This document shows positions 8,264 to 15,941 of a DNA stretch of 64,000 bases, one piece after another; the first letter of the stretch is position 1, and each line of letters opens with the position of its first letter. Position numbers and translations under genes: made by a program. The DNA lies in the NCBI RefSeq assembly GCF_029351045.1, contig NZ_JARKIN010000001.1:1202001-1266000 (forward strand). The letters run 5' to 3'. Under the pieces are notes generated by a model. It saw only the letters and a program-made list of their open reading frames with translations, did no database searches and had not been told where the DNA came from. This DNA comes from Streptomyces sp. WMMB303. GTDB taxonomy: Bacteria > Actinomycetota > Actinomycetes > Streptomycetales > Streptomycetaceae.

Positions 8264-9589
8264 ATGGCCGGACCGCCCGGGGGCCGAGTGCGGGTCCTGG
8301 CACTGCGCTGGGTACATCTGCTGCAGGGCGGCGCGCTGCTGATGCCGTTCTTCCTGCTGGTGAACGTGGGCATCGGAGTCGTGCGGCCCGGCTCGGCCCG
8401 CCTCCTCGACGGTGCGCTCGGCCCGCAGTTCCTGACCTTCGGCCTCTGCCTGCCGCTGGTGGCGGCGGCCGGACTGCTCCCCGTCGTCCGGGCGCTGGAG
8501 TCCGCGGCCGCGCGCACGCTGTGCGGGCTGCCGGACGGGGCACTCGCCCACGGCCCGGCCGGCTCGTGGGCGGCGCGACGCCGCTGCGCGGGCTGGTTCA
8601 CGCTGCACGCCGGCGTCGGGGGCCTGCTGAGCGGGGCTTCGCTGGCCGTCCCGCCGATGGCCCTGGTGCTGCTCGCCCACCCGCTCTTCCCGGTACTGCG
8701 CAGCGAGCGGTGGGCCTGGCCGTGGGCGCACGCGGGCAGCGCGCTGTGGACGGCTCCGGTCGCCGGCCTCGCGCTGCTCGCCGCCCTGGCGGCAGCCGTG
8801 CACGGCGCCGGGGCGCTGCTGGCGCGCTGCGCTCCGCCGCTGCTGGGGCCGACACCCGCCGACCGGCTGGCCGCCGCCGAACGGCGCGCAGCCGACCTGG
8901 CGGCCCGCAACCGGCTCGCCCGCGACCTGCACGATTCCGTCGGGCACGCGCTGAGCGCGGTCGCGCTCCAGGCGGCCGCGGCGCGCCGGGTGCTGGACAG
9001 CGATCCACAGTTCGTCCGGACCGCGCTGGCCGCGATCGAGGAGACCGGCCGGAGCGCGGTGGCGGAACTGGACGGCGTGCTCGGCGTGCTGCGGGCCGGG
9101 GAGAGCGGACCGGCGCCGGGGCCCGGACTGGACACCGGTCTGGAGGCCCTGATCGCCCGCTCCCGGGCCACCGGCACCCGGATCGAGCTGCGGGTGGACG
9201 AGTCGCTCGGCCCGCTGGCCGGGCTGGACGCCCAGGTGTCCGCCGAGTCCTTCCGGGTGCTGCAGGAGGGGCTGAGCAACGCGCTGCGGCACGCGCCGGG
9301 CGCCACGGTGTCCGTGCGGCTGGAACGGCAGCGCGCCCCGGAGGGCGAGATGCTGACGGTGACGGTCGAGAACGCGGCGCGTACGGTGCGGGAACCGCAC
9401 CGTACGGGCGGACGGGGCCTGGCCGGGATCTCCGAGCGCGCCGCGCTGCTGGGCGGCACCGCGCAGGCGGAGGACGCGGACGGCGTGTGGCGGCTGACGG
9501 CCCGCCTCCCCCTGGCCCACGCGGCCGGCGGAGAGCACCGGCGGGCGGACGTCCCGGGGAACGGCACGGAACGGGAGAGCACTCCATGA
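8264..9589 (+). CDS. Sensor histidine kinase, NarL/DesK type
   Basis: Protein of 441 residues. The N-terminal half (about 1-195) has several membrane segments; a dimerisation/phosphoacceptor HisKA_3 helix follows with NRLARDLHDSVGHALSAVAL, phospho-acceptor His223 by count. The C-terminal HATPase domain shows the N-box (EGLSNALRHAPGA) and a G-box ending (RGLAGISERAALLGG). ATG with AGCGAGG upstream. The stop codon overlaps the response-regulator start (ATGA), so the pair is translationally coupled. Sensor-domain sequence gives no clue to the signal. Confidence 0.92.
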   Translation: MAGPPGGRVRVLALRWVHLLQGGALLMPFFLLVNVGIGVVRPGSARLLDGALGPQFLTFGLCLPLVAAAGLLPVVRALESAAARTLCGLPDGALAHGPAGSWAARRRCAGWFTLHAGVGGLLSGASLAVPPMALVLLAHPLFPVLRSERWAWPWAHAGSALWTAPVAGLALLAALAAAVHGAGALLARCAPPLLGPTPADRLAAAERRAADLAARNRLARDLHDSVGHALSAVALQAAAARRVLDSDPQFVRTALAAIEETGRSAVAELDGVLGVLRAGESGPAPGPGLDTGLEALIARSRATGTRIELRVDESLGPLAGLDAQVSAESFRVLQEGLSNALRHAPGATVSVRLERQRAPEGEMLTVTVENAARTVREPHRTGGRGLAGISERAALLGGTAQAEDADGVWRLTARLPLAHAAGGEHRRADVPGNGTERESTP

Positions 9590-10278
9590 CATCGGCGGCA
9601 TCGGCACCCCTGCGGGTCCTGCTCGCGGACGACGAGCACATGGTGCGCACGGCGCTGCGGGCGATCCTGGCCGCCGAGCCGGGGATCGAGCCGGTGGGCG
9701 AGGCGACGGACGGCGACGAGGCCGTCTCCGCGGTGCGCGCGCTGCGCCCCGACGTGGTGCTGATGGATGTGCGGATGCCGCGGGTCGACGGGATCCGCGC
9801 CACCGAGCAGCTGGTGCGGACCCTGGGTGAGGAGGCGCCGCGGATCCTGGTCCTGACCACCTTCGAGAACGACAGCTACGTGTACGACGCGCTTCGCGCC
9901 GGGGCGCACGGCTTCCTCCTCAAGCGGACGACCGCCGAGGACCTGGTGGCCGGGATCCGGCTGGTCGCGCGCGGCGACTCGCTGCTCTTCCCCGCCGCCG
10001 TGCGCGCGCTCGCGGCCCACCACGCCGACCGGCGCCGCACGGCGGCGCTCACCGCGCGGCTGACCACACGTGAGACCGCGGTGCTCGGCCTGATGGCCCG
10101 GGGGCTGACCAACGCGGAGATCGCCCGGCAGCTCGCAGTCGGTACCGCCACGGTGAAGACGCATGTGGCCGGGGTGCTGGCCAAGCTGGGGGCGCGGGAC
10201 CGCACCCACGCCGTCATCCTGGCCTACGAACACGGTGTGGTCACCCCGGGCGGGGGAACACCACGGACGGGCAGCTGA
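9586..10278 (+). CDS. Response regulator, NarL/LuxR family
   Basis: Protein of 230 residues: receiver domain (about 9-125) with acidic pocket DD at 15-16, phospho-acceptor Asp61 in LMDVRMPRVDG, Thr in LVLTTF and Lys in FLLKRTTAEDL; then a LuxR-type helix-turn-helix (about 160-215, TTRETAVLGLMARGLTNAEI, VGTATVKTHVAGVLAKLG). It overlaps the kinase gene by four bases and is its obvious partner. The target genes are not evident; the upstream membrane protein is a candidate. Confidence 0.94.
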   Translation: MTSAASAPLRVLLADDEHMVRTALRAILAAEPGIEPVGEATDGDEAVSAVRALRPDVVLMDVRMPRVDGIRATEQLVRTLGEEAPRILVLTTFENDSYVYDALRAGAHGFLLKRTTAEDLVAGIRLVARGDSLLFPAAVRALAAHHADRRRTAALTARLTTRETAVLGLMARGLTNAEIARQLAVGTATVKTHVAGVLAKLGARDRTHAVILAYEHGVVTPGGGTPRTGS

Positions 10279-10631
10279 GAATGTCCCGAGAAGTCCCCCT
10301 CGGGCGGAACCCGCATCCTGCCGGAGTGCGTTCGTGGGCGGCCAGCCGGTCACCGGATCCGAGCGCGCCGGGGACGGCGGTAACGGGCCGGCGGCCCCCG
10401 TCGCGCGGAGGATCATGGAGGCGGCGCTGCGGTGACCCGGCCCGCCCCGCCCGTGCGGCGGGCCCGGGGACCCGGGCCGTGGCATGCCGGACCGCACCGG
10501 TGGCGGGGCGGTGTCTTGACGGGCGGTGCGGCCCTTCGTGGCGTCACCTGCCCCTGGTGGCGGCACCTGTGTGCCCGCGTCGAACGGGCACCCTGCCGAA
10601 GTGCCGCCGGACGACCGGATGGAGACCGCAC
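10279..10631. other. Intergenic stretch between response regulator and uronate dehydrogenase
   Basis: 353 bases with no convincing coding frame. An imperfect hairpin with eight-base arms GGCCCGCC (10439-10446) and GGCGGGCC (10457-10464) could end the two-component operon. No promoter motif could be assigned with confidence. Confidence 0.5.
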
Positions 10632-11468
10632 GTGCCCGAGAGTCCTGCGGCTGGTTCCACGCCCCGCACCGTACTGCTGACCGGCGCCGCCGGGGGCCTC
10701 GGCACCCGGATGCGGGAGCTGCTGCCCCACTACGGCTGGAACCTGCGGCTGCTGGACATGCACCCGGTCGCGGACGCACCCGACGCCCACGTACTGGACC
10801 TGGGTACCGCGGACGCCGACGCGCTGCGCACCGCGGTCCGCGGCGCGGAGGCGATCGTGCACCTGGCAGGGATCTCCCTGGAGTCCACGTTCGAGAAGAT
10901 CCTCGCCGCCAACATCCGGGGGACGTACGCGCTCTACGAGGCGGCCCGCGCCGAGGGCGTGCGCCGCGTCGTCTTCGCCTCCTCCAACCACGCGATCGGC
11001 TTCACCCCCGTCCCCGCGGACGGCACAGCGCTGATCCCGCCGGACACCCCGCACCGCCCCGACACCTTCTACGGGCTCTCCAAGTCCTTCGGCGAGGACC
11101 TGGCGCAGCTCTACCGGGACCGGCACGGCATCGAGACCGTCTCCATCCGCATCGGCTCCTGCCAAGCGGCGCCGGCCTCCGTACGGGAGCTGTCGACCTG
11201 GCTCAGCTTCGGCGACTGCGCCCGGCTCCTGCACGCCGCGCTGACCGCACCGGACGTGGGCCACACGGTCGTCCACGGCTCCTCCGCGAACACTCGGCTG
11301 TGGTGGGATCTCGCCCCGGCCCGCGCCCTGGGCTACGCGCCGCGCGACGACTCGGAGCGCTACGCCGCAGAACTCGTGGCGCTGCACGGGGAGTTGGACA
11401 CCGACGATCCCGATCAGGCACATCTGGGGGGCGAGTTCTGCACCCGCCCGCCGAGGTGGCCGCACTGA
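10632..11468 (+). CDS. udh: Uronate dehydrogenase (extended SDR)
   Basis: Extended short-chain dehydrogenase of 278 residues. The NAD-binding glycine motif is LLTGAAGGLGTRMRE, and the catalytic region shows FASSNHAIGFTP, a serine pair followed by NH typical of uronate dehydrogenases, then YGLSKSFGEDLAQLY (YxxxK). The later IRIGSCQAAPASVRELSTWL also matches that group. The enzyme oxidises D-glucuronate or D-galacturonate to the aldarolactone with NAD+. The GTG at 10632 has GGAG upstream and puts the Rossmann motif 16 residues in. It fits with the ketoglutarate-semialdehyde dehydrogenase at 4626-6206 as parts of an oxidative uronate route, although the intermediate dehydratases are not in the window. 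Confidence 0.84.
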   Translation: MPESPAAGSTPRTVLLTGAAGGLGTRMRELLPHYGWNLRLLDMHPVADAPDAHVLDLGTADADALRTAVRGAEAIVHLAGISLESTFEKILAANIRGTYALYEAARAEGVRRVVFASSNHAIGFTPVPADGTALIPPDTPHRPDTFYGLSKSFGEDLAQLYRDRHGIETVSIRIGSCQAAPASVRELSTWLSFGDCARLLHAALTAPDVGHTVVHGSSANTRLWWDLAPARALGYAPRDDSERYAAELVALHGELDTDDPDQAHLGGEFCTRPPRWPH

Positions 11469-11563
11469 GCCGCACCGCGTGAGGGACCGGACGGGCGAGG
11501 AGGGCCACCGGCGGGGCAGGCATGATGGATCCGCAACCGACCAGCCACGGGGAGGCCCCTGAG

Positions 11564-11911
11564 ATGCTCGCCACACCGCTCACCCAGCTCGCCGATCCGG
11601 ATGACGCGGGTTCGGACCTGCTGTCCGACCTCACGCACTCGGGCGTACTGAGCTGGATCGTCCTCGGTCTGGTCGCGGGCACGGTCGCCAAGATCCTGCT
11701 GCCCGGCCGCGATCCGGGCGGTCTCGTGGGCACCGTGCTCATCGGTATCGCCGGGGCGTTCATCGGAGGCTGGCTCTCCGCCACCTTCCTGGACCGTCCG
11801 ATAGCCAACAACGTGGTGGATCCCGGCCTCTGGATCGCCGCCATCGCCGGGGCGCTCGTGCTGCTGATCGTCTACCGGCTGCTCTTCGGCCATTCCCGCG
11901 ACCGCCGCTGA
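11564..11911 (+). CDS. GlsB/YeaQ/YmgE-family membrane protein
   Basis: Small protein of 115 residues with three membrane segments (GVLSWIVLGLVAGTVAKILL, VGTVLIGIAGAFIGGWLSA, LWIAAIAGALVLLIVYRLLF). The GxxxGxxAK/LLPGRDPGGLVGT pattern is that of the transglycosylase-associated/GlsB family of stress membrane proteins. The ATG at 11564 is preferred because GGGGAGG lies eight bases upstream; an in-frame ATG at 11522 would add 14 residues without a good ribosome-binding site. Precise function is unknown for the family. Confidence 0.82.
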   Translation: MLATPLTQLADPDDAGSDLLSDLTHSGVLSWIVLGLVAGTVAKILLPGRDPGGLVGTVLIGIAGAFIGGWLSATFLDRPIANNVVDPGLWIAAIAGALVLLIVYRLLFGHSRDRR

Positions 11912-12075
11912 CCGGCGCGGGCCCGGGCGCAGGCCGGCACCCGGACCCGCGCCGGGGGCGCGGGCGGCTCCCGGAGGGGTGCCTCCGGGCTCTCCCGGTC
12001 CGGGTGGTTCGGAAGCGGAAGCGGGTGGGTGGTAGAAACGCGGAGGCATACATCCCTCGCGTGAAAGGAGACGCC

Positions 12076-12153
12076 ATGTCGTCCAAGCGTCGGCGCAAGA
12101 AGAAGGCCCGCCGCGGCAACGCGGCCAACCACGGCCGCCGTCCGCAGTCCTGA
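12076..12153 (+). CDS. Ribosomal protein bL37 (25 residues)
   Basis: A 25-codon gene reading MSSKRRRKKKARRGNAANHG then RRPQS. It is extremely basic, and its ANHGRRPQS ending matches the ANHGKRPN ending of the actinobacterial 50S protein bL37 found in mycobacterial ribosome structures. AAAGGAG stands five bases before the ATG, the strongest Shine-Dalgarno site in this part of the window, and a perfect hairpin terminator follows seven bases after the stop, so it looks like its own transcription unit. Gene finders easily miss it because of its length. Confidence 0.85.
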   Translation: MSSKRRRKKKARRGNAANHGRRPQS

Positions 12154-12159
12154 GTGCGC

Positions 12160-12194
12160 GGCTCCCCGCGTGCCGCACCGGCACGCGGGGAGCC
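12160..12194 (+). terminator. Terminator after the bL37 gene
   Basis: Sixteen-base perfect arms (12160-12175 and 12179-12194) with a CAC loop, starting seven bases after the stop codon. Confidence 0.82.
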
Positions 12195-12272
12195 CGCCCG
12201 GTGGTCCGCCGCCGACCGCTCCCGAGGGCTGGGCTCCCGTGTCCTCCCGGCGGCCGGTCTCGTTAGGCGGCT

Positions 12273-12743
12273 GTGAGCACTCGAACCTCCGCCCGGCCTC
12301 TCGTCCGTACCGCTGTGGCCGCGGCCGCGCTGGCGGTACCCCTGCTGACCGCACAGGCGGCGCCCGCCGCCGACTCCGCGAGCGCCCCCGCCGACTCCTC
12401 GCCCGGCAGCTCGCACACCGGGCCCGGCTCCGACGGCGGCGCCCAGGGTGTCTTCCTGTCCGTCTCCGGCTCCGGGGATTCCTGGATCCGGGGCGTCGTG
12501 CTGCACTGCGAGCCGGTGCCGCACGGACACCACCCGAGGGCCGCGGAGACCTGCGCGGCGCTCGACGCGGCGCACGGCGATCTCGACGCACTGCCCGCCG
12601 GCAGCGGCCGCTGCACCATGCAGTACGACCCGGTGACCGTCGCCGCCCGTGGCAGCCACCGGGGGCAGGCCGTGAACTGGAAGAAGACGTTTGCGAACGC
12701 CTGCGTGATGCATCAGGCCACGGGTCCCGTCTTCGACTTCTGA
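12273..12743 (+). CDS. Secreted subtilisin inhibitor-like protein (SSI family)
   Basis: Protein of 156 residues with a Sec signal peptide (arginines near the start, hydrophobic core AVAAAALAVPLLT, cleavage near AQA-AP at about 29-33), then a low-complexity linker and the SSI domain (about 58-156). The four SSI cysteines are present (79, 94, 114, 144 by count), with LHCEP, AETCAALDAAHGDLDAL and VFDF at the end. The reactive-site loop reads RCTMQYDPV: by alignment with SSI (CPMVYDP), P1 is Met116 and P1' Gln117. Such proteins inhibit extracellular serine proteases. The start is a GTG with AGGCGG just upstream. Confidence 0.92.
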   Translation: MSTRTSARPLVRTAVAAAALAVPLLTAQAAPAADSASAPADSSPGSSHTGPGSDGGAQGVFLSVSGSGDSWIRGVVLHCEPVPHGHHPRAAETCAALDAAHGDLDALPAGSGRCTMQYDPVTVAARGSHRGQAVNWKKTFANACVMHQATGPVFDF

Positions 12744-12834
12744 GCGGGCCCCGGCAGAACGCCGGGGTCGCACTCCGCCACGCTCCCGGCACCGTGCTCC
12801 CGGCCGGGCGCGCGGCGGCTCGACGCGGTGAGCC

Positions 12835-14034
12835 CTACAGCGCGGCGGCGCCGGGCTTCACCATGCCGCGTACCGTGCGCGAATCGACGTACTCGCCCAG
12901 CGCCGTCATCTCCCACTCGCCGGAGAACTGGCGGATGAACTTCGCCATCAGCACGCCCGTCCGCGGCTCGGACTGGGTCAGGTCGAACCGGACCAACTCC
13001 CCGCCCCCGCCGTCGAGCAGTCGGCAGTACGCCTTGGCGACGTCCGTGAACTTCTGGCCGGAGAAGGAGTTGACGGTGAAGACCAGCCCCGTCACCTGGG
13101 GCGGGATGTCGCCGAGGTGGACGGTGATCACTTCGTCGTCCCCGGCGCCCTCGCCCGTGAGGTTGTCGCCGGAGTGCTGGATGACACCGCCCAGAATGGC
13201 CAGCTTGCCGAAGTAGCAGGCGTCGACCTTCTTGCGGTTGGCGTCGTAGGCGATGACCGAGGCGTCGAGGTCGATCTCCTTCGCCCGCTTCCCGGCGCGG
13301 AAGACAGGCTCCCAGCCGAGCCCCATCCGGACCGAGGTGAGCAGCGGCCTGCCCCCCTTGACCAGCGAGACCGTCTGATTCTTCTGCAGACTCACCCGCC
13401 CCTTGTCGAGGTTGATCTTCCCCGCTCCGGCAGGAGCGGCCGGGGCGGCGGGAGCCTGGGGTGCCGCGGGCGGGGCGGGAGCGGCGACCGGCGGCGCTGC
13501 GGGTGCCGCGGGGGCGGCAGCGGGCGCGGGCGGCGCTGCGGGCTCCTCCACCTGCACGCCGAAGTCGGAGGCGATTCCGCCCAGACCGTTGGCGTATCCC
13601 TGGCCGACGGCACGCACCTTCCAGGCGCCGTTCCTGCGGTAGACCTCCACCACCAGCAGCGCCGTCTCGGCACCGAGCTGCGGCGGGGTGAAGGTGGCCA
13701 GCACCGCGCCGGTACCGGCGTCCCGGACCGTGGCGGTGGGTTCGGTACCCGCGAAGGTGGCGCCGGGGGCGTCCAGACTCGCGAGGACGGTGACCTTGTC
13801 GATTCCGGCGGGCACCGCGCCGGTCTCGACGGTGATGGTGTCGGTGGCGCCGCCGGTGTGGGTCACCCCTGGAGCGGTCGGCTGGTTGTAGAAGACGAAG
13901 TCGTCGTCCGAGCGGACCTTGCCCTCCGGGCTCAGCAGCAGTGCCGAGACGTCGAGCTTGCTGGGTGCGGTTACCTCCACCGCGACGCGCTGCGCGGTCA
14001 GTGGGAGGTTGGAGCCGGGAGTCATTGCCGTCAT
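12835..14034 (-). CDS. Two-domain TerD-family protein
   Basis: Protein of 399 residues made of two TerD-like domains joined by an Ala/Pro-rich linker (about 163-205). The first domain begins TPGSNLPLTAQRVAVEV and has LLLSPEGKVRSDDDFVFYN. The second (KINLDKGRVSLQKNQTVSL) has the better-conserved calcium-binding acidic stretch NLTGEGAGDDEVITVHL. TerD proteins bind Ca2+ and are linked to tellurite resistance and general stress or envelope processes in Streptomyces; the exact job is unknown. MTAMTPGSN offers two close in-frame ATGs. It converges with the SSI gene and diverges from the TetR gene. Confidence 0.88.
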   Translation of the reverse strand: MTAMTPGSNLPLTAQRVAVEVTAPSKLDVSALLLSPEGKVRSDDDFVFYNQPTAPGVTHTGGATDTITVETGAVPAGIDKVTVLASLDAPGATFAGTEPTATVRDAGTGAVLATFTPPQLGAETALLVVEVYRRNGAWKVRAVGQGYANGLGGIASDFGVQVEEPAAPPAPAAAPAAPAAPPVAAPAPPAAPQAPAAPAAPAGAGKINLDKGRVSLQKNQTVSLVKGGRPLLTSVRMGLGWEPVFRAGKRAKEIDLDASVIAYDANRKKVDACYFGKLAILGGVIQHSGDNLTGEGAGDDEVITVHLGDIPPQVTGLVFTVNSFSGQKFTDVAKAYCRLLDGGGGELVRFDLTQSEPRTGVLMAKFIRQFSGEWEMTALGEYVDSRTVRGMVKPGAAAL

Positions 14035-14219
14035 GCCCGGGTAACGACCGGCCGGGCTTTGCGGTTCCTTTGCCGTGACCGAGGTGTACCCGCCCGGGGC
14101 CGCGTCACGAGCCGGGCACGCGGGGGCCGCCGGGCTCGAGCCTTTGCGGTCGGCCCGCGCGGCGGCGCTCCGCGGCGGCGCACGCCCCTCGCCCCCGCCC
14201 GCTCAGGAGTACAGTGGCA

Positions 14220-14235
14220 TAGACAGACCTGTTTA
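14220..14235. promoter_or_regulatory. Candidate TetR-type operator upstream of the tetR gene
   Basis: TAGACAGACCTGTTTA is a 16-base palindrome with a perfect ACAG-N2-CTGT core and TA ends. It lies 54 bases before the TetR start in the gap shared with the TerD gene, the usual place for an autoregulatory TetR operator. Assignment is by symmetry and position. Confidence 0.55.
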
Positions 14236-14289
14236 CCGCAGCGCGTGCGGGCCGGCAGGACAGGCTGTCGACGAAGGGAGCGGCGAGCA

Positions 14290-14946
14290 GTGGGGACGGG
14301 GACAGCGGAATCGGCGGCGCGGCCCGCCGCCACGGAGGAGCTGACGCCCGGCGCCCGGCGGATTCTGGACGCGGCGAGCGCCCTCTTCTACGAGCGCGGC
14401 ATCACGGCCGTCGGCGTCGACCTGATCGCCAAGGAGGCCGGCACCACGAAGAAGACGCTCTACGACCGCTTCGGCGGCAAGGATGCGCTGATCGCCGCGT
14501 ATCTGAGCGAGCGGGACCGGCGCTGGCGCTCCTGGCTGACCTCGTGGGTGGCGGCACACGCCGCGGACACCGGGGCGGGTGCACAGTTGCTGGCCACCTT
14601 CGACGCGCTGGCGGAGTGGACGCAGCAGCACAATCCCCGCGGCTGCGGGTTCGTCAACGCCGCGGCGGAACTGCCCGATCCCGCGCACCCGGGGCGCCGT
14701 GTGATCACCGAGCAGAAGCACTGGATGCACGGCTACCTCCGCGAGCTCGCGGTCGCCGCCGGTGCGCGGGAGCCGGAGCGGTTGGCCGACCGGCTGGTCG
14801 TGCTGCACGAAGGCGCCATGGTGATGCGCGGCCTCGCGCTCGTGGACGACCCGGTCGGCACCGCGCGTGCCCTGGCCGAGCCGGCCCTTCGGGAGGCGCT
14901 CCCCGGGCCCGACACCGGCGGAGCGGCCGGACCGGCACGCCCCTGA
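14290..14946 (+). CDS. TetR-family transcriptional regulator
   Basis: Protein of 218 residues. The TetR DNA-binding domain occupies about 20-70: TPGARRILDAASALFYERGI, then the helix-turn-helix VDLIAKEAGTTKKTLYDRFG. The ligand-binding half has GCGFVNAAAELPDPAHPGRR, a segment often seen in this subgroup. The GTG at 14290 has GGGAG about nine bases upstream; no other start keeps the domain at the N-terminus. A 16-base palindrome lies just upstream. Divergence from the TerD gene suggests that gene, or its own, as target; the effector is unknown. Confidence 0.86.
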   Translation: MGTGTAESAARPAATEELTPGARRILDAASALFYERGITAVGVDLIAKEAGTTKKTLYDRFGGKDALIAAYLSERDRRWRSWLTSWVAAHAADTGAGAQLLATFDALAEWTQQHNPRGCGFVNAAAELPDPAHPGRRVITEQKHWMHGYLRELAVAAGAREPERLADRLVVLHEGAMVMRGLALVDDPVGTARALAEPALREALPGPDTGGAAGPARP

Positions 14947-15062
14947 GGCCTCGGCAGGACGCAGTGCCCGGTCCTGTCGGGCGGCCCGGCACGACGACCG
15001 ACCTGCGCAGCGCCCCCGCGTTCCGAGGTGCATCGCGGCGGCCGCGGGCGCAGCCTGGAACC

Positions 15063-15278
15063 ATGAGTGCGTTCGTCGTCGTCCATCCGCCCGCGCCCGG
15101 CGGCGGTCGCCGCGTCAGTGTGCACGGCGAGACGCTGGGCACCGCCTACGGCCTGACCGACTTGATCGAGTACCTTGCCCGTGCCGGTCTGGACATCGCC
15201 ACCGTCGACCTGTACGACGAGTCGGTCATCGAGTGGCAGGGCGGCAACCATCTGATCTGGGGGCGCGCGGCGGAATGA
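15063..15278 (+). CDS. Small protein of unknown function
   Basis: Protein of 71 residues, beginning MSAFVVVHPPAPGGGRRVSV and containing LTDLIEYLARAGLDIATVDL and a Trp-rich end. Length, codon bias and a compact mixed alpha/beta composition suggest a real cytoplasmic protein of the kind often annotated as hypothetical in Streptomyces. The ribosome-binding site is weak (TGGA six bases upstream). It stands alone between the TetR and DUF1648 genes. Confidence 0.65.
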   Translation: MSAFVVVHPPAPGGGRRVSVHGETLGTAYGLTDLIEYLARAGLDIATVDLYDESVIEWQGGNHLIWGRAAE

Positions 15279-15326
15279 GGCCGCGCGCCGCGGGGTAGGC
15301 GGGGGCGACGAGGCGGGAAGACGGGG

Positions 15327-15923
15327 GTGCGGGGCGTGCGGAAAACGCGGCAGCAGGAGGGCCGGAGCGGGGGCGCGCCCGGCGGTGCCGGGTTCCCGTG
15401 GCGGTGGCTGGTACCCGGAGTGCTGGTACTGGCGGGGCTTCTGGTGTGGGGGATCATGGTCTACCCCCGGCTTCCGCACCAGGTGCCGCAGCATTTCGGC
15501 AGCAGCGGAGTGGACCGGTACGCGGACAAATCGGTGGGCACCGTCTTCCTGCCCGTGCTGGTGTACGCGGGCGCGCTGGCGCTGCTGGCCGGGACGGCAC
15601 TCGCCACCTTGCGGATCACCCCGGTTCGCGAGCTGCCGCCGGGACGACCGACGTCGAGCCTGGTCAACCGGCCGCAGACGACACAGGGAGCGCTGGGCCT
15701 GGCCCGGGCGCAGCTCTTTCTCGGCTGCTGCCTCGGGGTGACCATCGCCGTGGCCTGCAGCCTGATGTGGGCCGTCGAACGGCCTGCCGAGGGCGAGCCC
15801 CGGACCGGGACGTTGCTGCTCGCCCTGCTGCCGTCCGCGCTCGGCACCGCCGCCGTTCTGGCCGCGGCCTTCCGGGACCGCCGACAGGGGTCCGGCCGGG
15901 CCGCGAAGCCCGGCGCGGAGTGA
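15327..15923 (+). CDS. DUF1648 membrane protein
   Basis: Protein of 198 residues with four likely membrane segments (LVPGVLVLAGLLVWGIMVY, VFLPVLVYAGALALLAGTAL, LFLGCCLGVTIAVACSLMW, LLLALLPSALGTAAVLAA). The YPRLPHQVPQHFGSSGVDRY segment after the first helix is the DUF1648 signature found in SdpI-like and related membrane proteins. A GTG at 15327 is used; another GTG three codons later is possible. It converges on the minus-strand transporter gene. Function unknown. Confidence 0.78.
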   Translation: MRGVRKTRQQEGRSGGAPGGAGFPWRWLVPGVLVLAGLLVWGIMVYPRLPHQVPQHFGSSGVDRYADKSVGTVFLPVLVYAGALALLAGTALATLRITPVRELPPGRPTSSLVNRPQTTQGALGLARAQLFLGCCLGVTIAVACSLMWAVERPAEGEPRTGTLLLALLPSALGTAAVLAAAFRDRRQGSGRAAKPGAE

Positions 15924-15941
15924 CCGGCGGCCCCGTGCCGC

